64,000 nucleotides of DNA from Colimorpha sp002372855 (GTDB lineage Bacteria > Bacteroidota > Bacteroidia > Bacteroidales > P3), in NCBI GenBank assembly GCA_946621635.1, contig CAMOOR010000001.1, positions 146,745-210,744 of the forward strand. Direction: 5' to 3'. Of this stretch, positions 58,632 through 64,000 are shown one piece after another (position 1 is the first letter of the stretch; every line of letters starts with the position of its first letter). The notes beneath the pieces are model-generated. The model searched no databases. It was given only the letters and a program-made list of their open reading frames with translations, and had not been told where the DNA came from. The position numbers and the translations under genes are program-made.

Positions 58632-59885
58632 ATGAACATCTTCAAGCAAATACTCGCCAAGTACACCTCCGTCAGCCTCATGCTGCGCATCTTCATCGGC
58701 CTGGTCGTCGGCGCCACGCTGGGTCTGCTGCTGCCGCAGTGGACCGGCATCGCCATCCTGGGCCGCATGTTCGTCTCCGCCCTCAAGGGCATAGCCCCGG
58801 TGCTGGTGGCCGTGCTCGTCATGAGCAGCATCGCCAAAGCCGGCAGCGGTCTGGGGCCTCGCTTCCGCACCGTCATTTCGCGCTATCTGCTTTCCACCTT
58901 CATCGCCGCCCTCTGCGCCGTGGTGGGCAGCATGCTCTTCCCCGTGACGCTGGAGCTGGGCGAGGTGGCCGACGTCGAAGCCTCCGCCGGGTCGCTGGCC
59001 GAGGTGTTCACCAACCTGCTCACCTCCATGGTGGCCAACCCCGTGGCCGCCATCGCCAACGCCAACTACATCGCCATCCTCTTCTGGAGCATCATCCTCG
59101 GTGTGGCATTGAAAACCATGGCCTCCAAGGCCACGGTCAACGTGGTGCACGACCTCAGCACCGTGGTGACGCGCGTGGTGAAATGGGTCATCCAGTTCGC
59201 CCCCTTCGGCATCCTCGGCCTGGTGTTCAGCACCGTGAGCGAGAACGGCCTCACGGTCTTCACCACCTACGGCCACCTGCTGCTGCTCCTCGTGGGCTGC
59301 ATGCTGGCCAACACGTTCATCTTCAACCCCCTCATCTCCTTCCTCATGCTCAAGCAGAACCCCTATCCCCTACTCTTCACCTGCCTCAAGGAGAGCGGCC
59401 TGCAGGCCTTCTTCACCCGCTCGTCGGCGGCCAATATTCCCATCAATATGGCGCTGTGCAAGAAACTGGGCCTCGACGAGGAGTTCTACTCCGTCAGCAT
59501 CCCGCTGGGCGCCACCATCAACATGGACGGCGCGGCGGTGACCATCACCGTCTTCTCGCTGGCTGTGGCCCACACGGTGGGCATCGACGTCAGCTTCGCC
59601 TCGGCCCTCTTCCTCAGCATCATAGCCACCCTCGGCGCCTGCGGCGCCTCGGGCGTGGCCGGCGGCTCCCTGCTGCTCATCCCCATGGCGTGCTCCTTCT
59701 TCGGCATCGGCAACGACGTGGCCATGCAGGCCGTGGCCATCGGCTTCATCGTCGGCGTGGTGCAGGACTCGGTCGAGACGGCTCTCAACTCCAGCGGCGA
59801 CGCCTTCTTCACCGCCACCGCCGAATACTACGACCGGAAAAAACACAACCGGAATCCGGAAAAATCGGATTTGCCAACAGACTGA
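58632..59885 (+). CDS. sstT: Serine/threonine:Na+ symporter SstT-like
   Basis: A 417-residue member of the dicarboxylate/amino-acid:cation symporter family. The family motifs are AAVTITVFSLAVAHTVG, FTRSSAANIPINMALCKKLGL, PLGATINMDGAA and the VGVVQDSVETALNSSGDAFFTA end, which fit SstT best. The C-terminal tail (NRNPEKSDLPTD) is encoded by a CCGGAATCCGGAAAAA word of the 9-bp family. It sits between the GH97 pair and the rhamnosidases, but need not be functionally related. Confidence 0.92.
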   Translation: MNIFKQILAKYTSVSLMLRIFIGLVVGATLGLLLPQWTGIAILGRMFVSALKGIAPVLVAVLVMSSIAKAGSGLGPRFRTVISRYLLSTFIAALCAVVGSMLFPVTLELGEVADVEASAGSLAEVFTNLLTSMVANPVAAIANANYIAILFWSIILGVALKTMASKATVNVVHDLSTVVTRVVKWVIQFAPFGILGLVFSTVSENGLTVFTTYGHLLLLLVGCMLANTFIFNPLISFLMLKQNPYPLLFTCLKESGLQAFFTRSSAANIPINMALCKKLGLDEEFYSVSIPLGATINMDGAAVTITVFSLAVAHTVGIDVSFASALFLSIIATLGACGASGVAGGSLLLIPMACSFFGIGNDVAMQAVAIGFIVGVVQDSVETALNSSGDAFFTATAEYYDRKKHNRNPEKSDLPTD

Positions 59886-59929
59886 TTTACAATAAATTGA
59901 AGAACCAAACAAATTGCCACATAATTAAC

Positions 59930-60026
59930 TGATAACCAGTACCTTTACCCTATCATCTTCTTCCCATCTTCTTACCTCGGTCTTACCCGCCTCTTACCAT
60001 CCTCTTCGAAGGAAGAACATGATAGG
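59930..60026 (+). repeat. 11-bp-word repeat, family E, copy 4
   Basis: GATAACCAGTACC, the words CATCTTCTTCC, CATCTTCTTAC, CTCGGTCTTAC and CCGCCTCTTAC, then the closing GGAAGAACATGATAGG. The opening CCTATCATCTTCTTCC and this closing sequence are nearly complementary. No TAnnTTTG box lies between it and the ATG at 60051. Confidence 0.85.
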
Positions 60027-60050
60027 TCGAAGATACGAACCGCAAACGCC

Positions 60051-62315
60051 ATGAAAAGGTTGAAAGTGCTAATTGTCCTGCTGCTGTTGTCGGCTCCGCT
60101 TTTTGCCCAGCAGTTCATCGGCTGCCGCACCGCCAGCGGCTGGGCCGAGACGCCCATGCTGCGCACCTCGTTCGAGGTGGAGCGCACCGACCTGGCACCT
60201 GTCGTCGGCCATAGCGTCACGTTTAGCATCAGCGTCGTCTCGCTCGGCTACCACGAGGTGTATGTAAACGACATCATGGTCGGCGACAAGGAGTTGCAGC
60301 CCGCCGTCAGCCAGCTCGACCGGCGGGCTCTGGAGGTGACCTACGACATCACCGACCTCGTGCGCGAGGGCGACAACGAGCTGATGCTCTGGCTCGGACA
60401 GGGCTGGGGGCGCATATACGGCACCCCGGCGGTGGCCCGGGCCGTGGTGGAGCGGACGGTGAGCGACGGCGAGTGTGGCCTTATCTACACCCTTGCCAGC
60501 ACCGACAGCACCTGGGAGACCTCGCCGTCGCCCTATAGCTACACCGGCAGCTGGCAACCCCTGCAGTTCGGCGGCGAGCGCTACGACGCACGCGTCAAGG
60601 AAACCTGGCGCCCGGCAACCATTTGGGACGCAGGCTGCCAGCCCGAGATAACATCACAGGATTTCAAGGGCAACCGAATTGTCGGCGGACCGCAGCCTCA
60701 ATCGGTCGACACCCTGCCCGACGGCACGCTCCTCTTCGACTTCGGCCGCGTGGTGACAGGCTGGTTCCAACTCGACTGCCTGCCTATCCCCGAAGGCGAC
60801 TCGATAACCATGGAATACCTCGACCACTTCGATGCCAAGCCTCCACATACCGAGACCGATATCTACGTCAGCGACGGATCGGGCGACGACGACATCCACT
60901 TCACCAACCGCTTCCACACCCACTCGTTCCGCTACGTCCGTGTCAAAGGTGCAAGTGTGGTCTCAGCCCGCGCCCTGCAAATCAGCGCCGTCGACCCTGC
61001 GGGCGGCGCCACCTTCGAGTGCTCCGACCCGCGGCTGAACGCCATCCATGACATGGTGAAGTACACCCTCAGCTGCCTCACTTTCAGTGGCTATATGGTC
61101 GACTGCCCGCATATAGAGCGCATGGGCTACGGCGGCGACGGCAACTCGTCGACCAACACCTTGCAGACCCTTTGGGATGTGCGCGACACCTATAGCCAGT
61201 GGATGCAGGCTTGGCAAGATGCGCTGGACAGCACGGGCGACCTGCCCTACGTGGCACCGGCCTTCCGCACCGGCGGCGGCCCCTACTGGCAGGGCTTCAT
61301 CGTCAAGGCCCCGTGGAGCACCTACCTCAACTATGGCGACCCCTTGCTCATCCACCGCCACTATGACGATATGTGCCGCTGGATGGACTACATCGAGCGG
61401 CACAGCGTGGACGGCATCCTGCAGCCGTGGCCCGACACCGAGCGGCACGGCTGGTTCCTCGGCGACTGGGCCGTCCCCGACGGTGTCGACAAGGGCGGCG
61501 AGAGCGTGCTGCACGCCAGCAGCTGCTTCATCGCCGAATGCCTCGGCGACATGGAGCAGATGGCTCGCATGACGGGACATCGGGATGACGCGCAGCGCTT
61601 CGCCGAACGGCGGAAGCTCATCGTCGACGCCATCCACCGCCATTTCTACCACCCCGAGACCCATACCTATGCCAACGGCACACCGCTCGATATGGCCTAC
61701 GCCCTGCTGATGGGCGTACCGCCCGACAGCGCCACCGCTGCCGCCGTGAAGGCGCAATTAATCAGAGACATCCACGGCCGCTACCGCGACCACGTCGCCT
61801 TCGGTCTCATGGGCACCCCCGTCTTCACCGAATGGTGCATCCGCGAAAGGCAGGCCGACCTCATGGCCACCCTGCTGCGACAGCCCGACTACCCGGGATA
61901 CCTGTATATGATCGACCAAGGCGCCACCACAACCTGGGAGTCGTGGGACTGCGGCCGCCCCGGCAAGGAGGACCGCAGCCGCGTGCACAACTGCTACAAC
62001 GGCATCGGCATCTGGTTCTACCAGGCCCTCGCCGGCATCCGCCCAGCTCTCCCCCTCGCCGAGGGGGAGCACCCCGAAGGGGGGAGGGGGTATGACGGTG
62101 GCTACAAGCATTTCTACATCGACCCGCAGCCATGCAACGGAATTGAATGGGTGCGGTGCACCAAGCCTACACAATACGGTGACATACGGGTGGAAATCAA
62201 CGGTGACACACTGAAAGTCACCGTCCCCGACGGCACCACCGCCACCCTTTTCCCCGGCACCCAGAGCGAGCGCACGCTCGGTGCCGGGCAATGGACATTG
62301 GACATTGAACATTAA
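60051..62315 (+). CDS. GH78 alpha-L-rhamnosidase
   Basis: A secreted 754-residue rhamnosidase (signal MKRLKVLIVLLLLSAPLFAQ). The order is an N-terminal sandwich (YEVYVNDIMVGDKEL-like, LWLGQGWGR), then DFGRVVTGWFQLD, and the catalytic alpha/alpha barrel with DCPHIERMGYGGDGNSS (general-acid region) and TTTWESWDC (base region). The C-terminal end has GGRGYDGGYKHFYI. A C-rich/G-rich insert (62046-62090) is read ALPLAEGEHPEGGRG. The final residues QWTLDIEH are encoded by a TTGGACA/TTGAACA word. Confidence 0.92.
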   Translation: MKRLKVLIVLLLLSAPLFAQQFIGCRTASGWAETPMLRTSFEVERTDLAPVVGHSVTFSISVVSLGYHEVYVNDIMVGDKELQPAVSQLDRRALEVTYDITDLVREGDNELMLWLGQGWGRIYGTPAVARAVVERTVSDGECGLIYTLASTDSTWETSPSPYSYTGSWQPLQFGGERYDARVKETWRPATIWDAGCQPEITSQDFKGNRIVGGPQPQSVDTLPDGTLLFDFGRVVTGWFQLDCLPIPEGDSITMEYLDHFDAKPPHTETDIYVSDGSGDDDIHFTNRFHTHSFRYVRVKGASVVSARALQISAVDPAGGATFECSDPRLNAIHDMVKYTLSCLTFSGYMVDCPHIERMGYGGDGNSSTNTLQTLWDVRDTYSQWMQAWQDALDSTGDLPYVAPAFRTGGGPYWQGFIVKAPWSTYLNYGDPLLIHRHYDDMCRWMDYIERHSVDGILQPWPDTERHGWFLGDWAVPDGVDKGGESVLHASSCFIAECLGDMEQMARMTGHRDDAQRFAERRKLIVDAIHRHFYHPETHTYANGTPLDMAYALLMGVPPDSATAAAVKAQLIRDIHGRYRDHVAFGLMGTPVFTEWCIRERQADLMATLLRQPDYPGYLYMIDQGATTTWESWDCGRPGKEDRSRVHNCYNGIGIWFYQALAGIRPALPLAEGEHPEGGRGYDGGYKHFYIDPQPCNGIEWVRCTKPTQYGDIRVEINGDTLKVTVPDGTTATLFPGTQSERTLGAGQWTLDIEH
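62046..62090 (+). repeat. CCCTCGCCGAGGGGGAGC hairpin in the first GH78 gene
   Basis: CTCCCCCTCGCCGAGGGGGA and a following AGGGGGGAGGGGG tract are read LAEGEHPEGGRG. It has the same character as the 'PSPEGEG' inserts in the beta-mannosidase and U32 genes. Confidence 0.82.
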
Positions 62316-62324
62316 ACGTTGAAA
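62291..62324 (+). repeat. TTGGACA/TTGAACA word tract spanning the GH78 C-terminus
   Basis: ATGGACATTGGACATTGAAC-type units of period 7-8 encode the last residues and the stop. They continue as ATTAAACGTTGAAAA to 5 bases before the next ATG. Confidence 0.82.
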
Positions 62325-62328
62325 ATCT

Positions 62329-64000
62329 ATGAGACGCATCATCCCTCTGCTGCTTATGGCAGCACTCTTCGCCGCCTGCGGCAGCAAAGTCGAAATCACC
62401 AACCTCACCGTCGAGATGCAAGACGGCTCCATGCCCCTGGCCACCGCCACGCCACGCTTCAGTTGGAACTACGAGGCAAAGGTGGACAACGTCATGCAGA
62501 CCAGCTACCGCATCATCGTGGCCAGCAGCGAGGAGAAGGCCCGCCGCGGCGAGGGCGACCTGTGGGACTCGCAGACCGTCGACACCTCGCAGATGCTCTA
62601 CATCCCCTACGCCGGCAAGCCCCTCAAGAGCCGCGACCGCTGCTGGTGGAGGGTCTACACCACCGTCACCTATGGAGCGCCGGCGTCCCGCCGGCATGAG
62701 GAGACATTGGAGAGTCCCATCCAATACTTCGAGCTCAGCCTCCTCGACCGCAGCGACTGGCACGCCCGCTGGATTGGCCGCGACTACGAGGACGATAAGA
62801 TAGAGGACCATACCGAAGTCCCCGCCCGCTACCTGCGCCACGAGTTCCAGTTGCGGCAAGGTATCGACCACGCCCGCCTCTACATCAGCGGCCTCGGCCA
62901 GTACCAGGCCTTCTTCAACGGCCAGGAAGTGGCCCCCGACGAGCTTCTGAAGCCCGCCCTGAGCGACTACACCCGCCGCGTATACTTCAACGCCTACGAC
63001 GTGACCGACCTGCTGTGGAAAGGTGACAACGCCGTCGGCGTCATCCTCGCCCCCGGCCGCTTCACTACCCCTCGCCACGACACCAACTACTTGGAATGGT
63101 GCGGCATCAACCACGCCGCCCACTACGGCCGTCCGCAACTGCTGATGCAGCTGGAGGTCTTTTATAAGGACGGCACCGCCGACACCATCGTTTCCGGCGA
63201 AGGCTGGCGAATCACCAACCGGGGACCCATCCGCAAGGCCAACGAGTTCGACGGCGAGACCTACGACGCCCGCCTCGACCTGGGAGACTGGACTTCGCCC
63301 CGTTACGACGACAGCCGTTGGCAAGACGCCGTCGTCGACTACGACCGCCACAACATGAACCTCGAGGACCGCTTCAACCCCCGCTGGAAACGCCGCGACG
63401 ACCGCTACGACGCCTCCATGCCCTTCCCCGACAGCGCCGAGATTGCCGCCCAGCGCTTGGAATACGAACTGACGCCGCAACCCAACCCCAACATCCGCGT
63501 CATGGAACGCCTCAAACCCAAGGCCGTCTTCCGCAAGGGCGACAAATGGATTCTCGACATGGGGCAGAATATGGTAGGGACACTTGAATTGAAAATTGAA
63601 AATTTAAAATTGAAAAACGGGGACACCATAACCCTCCGTTATGCAGAACTACTCACCGCCGACAGCGTCCTCTACACCGACAACCTGCGCTCCGCCGAAT
63701 GCACCGACCGCTACATCGCGGCAGCCAATTCTCAATTTTCAATTTTCAATTTTCAATTTGTCTACCACGGCTTCCGCCACGTCGAAATCAGCGGCCTGCC
63801 CGAAGGCAGCAAGCCCGTCCTTAGCGACTTCACCGGACTCGTCCTCTACGACCAGATGGCCTCCACCTCCACCTTCGAAACCGACAACGACATCATCAAC
63901 GCCGTGCACCGCAACGCCTTCTGGGGCATACGCGGCAACTACCGTTCCATGCCCACCGACTGTCCCCAGCGCGACGAGCGCATGGGCTGGACCGGCGACC
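62329..64000 (+). CDS. GH78 alpha-L-rhamnosidase, 3' truncated by window
   Basis: I read this open frame directly from ATG 62329 to the window end (at least 557 residues). It is a lipoprotein (MRRIIPLLLMAALFAAC) with a GH78 N-terminal module (PRFSWNYEAKVDNVMQTSYRI, YISGLGQYQAFFNGQEV, LDMGQNMVG). The catalytic motif PTDCPQRDERMGWTGD is at the right edge. Three repeats are in frame: the GC palindrome (62673-62697, YGAPASRRHEE), a TTGAAAATT arm (63585-63617, LELKIENLKLKN) and its complementary arm after GCGGCAGCC (63721-63759, AAANSQFSIFNFQF). The arms flank about 100 bases of conserved coding sequence. Confidence 0.9.
   Translation, partial: MRRIIPLLLMAALFAACGSKVEITNLTVEMQDGSMPLATATPRFSWNYEAKVDNVMQTSYRIIVASSEEKARRGEGDLWDSQTVDTSQMLYIPYAGKPLKSRDRCWWRVYTTVTYGAPASRRHEETLESPIQYFELSLLDRSDWHARWIGRDYEDDKIEDHTEVPARYLRHEFQLRQGIDHARLYISGLGQYQAFFNGQEVAPDELLKPALSDYTRRVYFNAYDVTDLLWKGDNAVGVILAPGRFTTPRHDTNYLEWCGINHAAHYGRPQLLMQLEVFYKDGTADTIVSGEGWRITNRGPIRKANEFDGETYDARLDLGDWTSPRYDDSRWQDAVVDYDRHNMNLEDRFNPRWKRRDDRYDASMPFPDSAEIAAQRLEYELTPQPNPNIRVMERLKPKAVFRKGDKWILDMGQNMVGTLELKIENLKLKNGDTITLRYAELLTADSVLYTDNLRSAECTDRYIAAANSQFSIFNFQFVYHGFRHVEISGLPEGSKPVLSDFTGLVLYDQMASTSTFETDNDIINAVHRNAFWGIRGNYRSMPTDCPQRDERMGWTGD
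62673..62697 (+). repeat. GCCGGC(N)GCCGGC palindrome in the second GH78 gene
   Basis: TGGAGCGCCGGCGTCCCGCC-GGCAT matches the reverse complement of the intergenic copy at 26844-26869. Confidence 0.82.
63585..63617 (+). repeat. TTGAAAA word arm in the second GH78 gene
   Basis: TTGAAAATTGAAAATTTAAA-type words of period 7 are read LELKIENLKLKN. The complementary arm lies 103 bases downstream. Confidence 0.85.
63721..63759 (+). repeat. CAATTTT word arm in the second GH78 gene
   Basis: GCGGCAGCCAATTCTCAATT and further CAATTTT words are read AAANSQFSIFNFQF. The GCGGCAGCCAATT start equals the loop and right arm start in mutS2. Confidence 0.85.

Noticed and set aside
14459..60026. Family E elements as miniature transposons
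   Set aside because: No target-site duplications or transposase-type terminal repeats could be recognised, and the internal tandem words and fixed position before genes fit a different kind of element better. Not excluded.

Overview
The window is a GC-rich stretch of a Bacteroidetes chromosome, most likely Bacteroidales. The evidence is a PorV-type type IX secretion protein, the short Bacteroidetes-type primary sigma factor, promoters of the TAnnTTTG form, weak or absent Shine-Dalgarno sequences, DUF4421 and FloA/NfeD genes, and SusB-like GH97 enzymes. HydF points to a hydrogen-metabolising, fermentative anaerobe. No tRNA, rRNA, phage, transposase or cas gene was recognised.

Layout. 1-4953 (+): porV (5' end cut off), ispF, clpS, nfeD-like, floA, a DUF308-type membrane protein and a DUF4421 outer-membrane protein. 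5230-14254 (-): panB, then a guaB-led run of three parvulin/SurA-type periplasmic foldases, a MoxR ATPase and an unknown secreted protein. 14609-21020 (+): a thioredoxin-like lipoprotein, a beta-barrel protein, ribF, a nitrilase-family amidase and mutS2. 21017-25237 (-): two related secreted proteins. 25630-32495 (+): hydF, a cytidylate-kinase-like protein, folA, cinA, two small membrane proteins and a beta-mannosidase. 32480-33960 (-): rsmG and the primary sigma factor. 34237 (+): a small lipoprotein. 34827-44716 (-): folD, ffh, radA, a ThrE-type exporter, two small membrane proteins, a U32 peptidase, an esterase and a barrel lipoprotein. 44808-64000 (+): an EamA transporter, a 2624-residue cyclic beta-1,2-glucan synthase, two GH97 enzymes of different mechanistic class, an SstT-like transporter and two GH78 rhamnosidases (the last cut by the window end).

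The outstanding feature is not one gene but a population of short periodic 'word' repeats. Words of 7, 8, 9 or 11 bp are iterated 3-6 times. They are often arranged as a purine-rich left arm, a loop, and a pyrimidine-rich complementary right arm. Words that carry stop codons (such as TTAAACC and AACACTA) sit between genes, often ending just before a start codon. Stop-free words sit in frame inside at least a dozen protein-coding genes, including housekeeping genes (mutS2, radA, cinA, hydF), where they encode peptides such as ENGEWRT and SPLSTLHSPLS. Words also form signal peptides and C-terminal tails, and one stands where the second domain of the beta-mannosidase should be. A loop core GCTACGCAG recurs in four unrelated genes, in the same orientation and reading frame (Ala-Thr-Gln). 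The situation resembles the Rickettsia palindromic elements that invade coding sequence, but these arms are built from tandem words. Two further families of about 95-145 bp with an 11-bp word period lie between genes.
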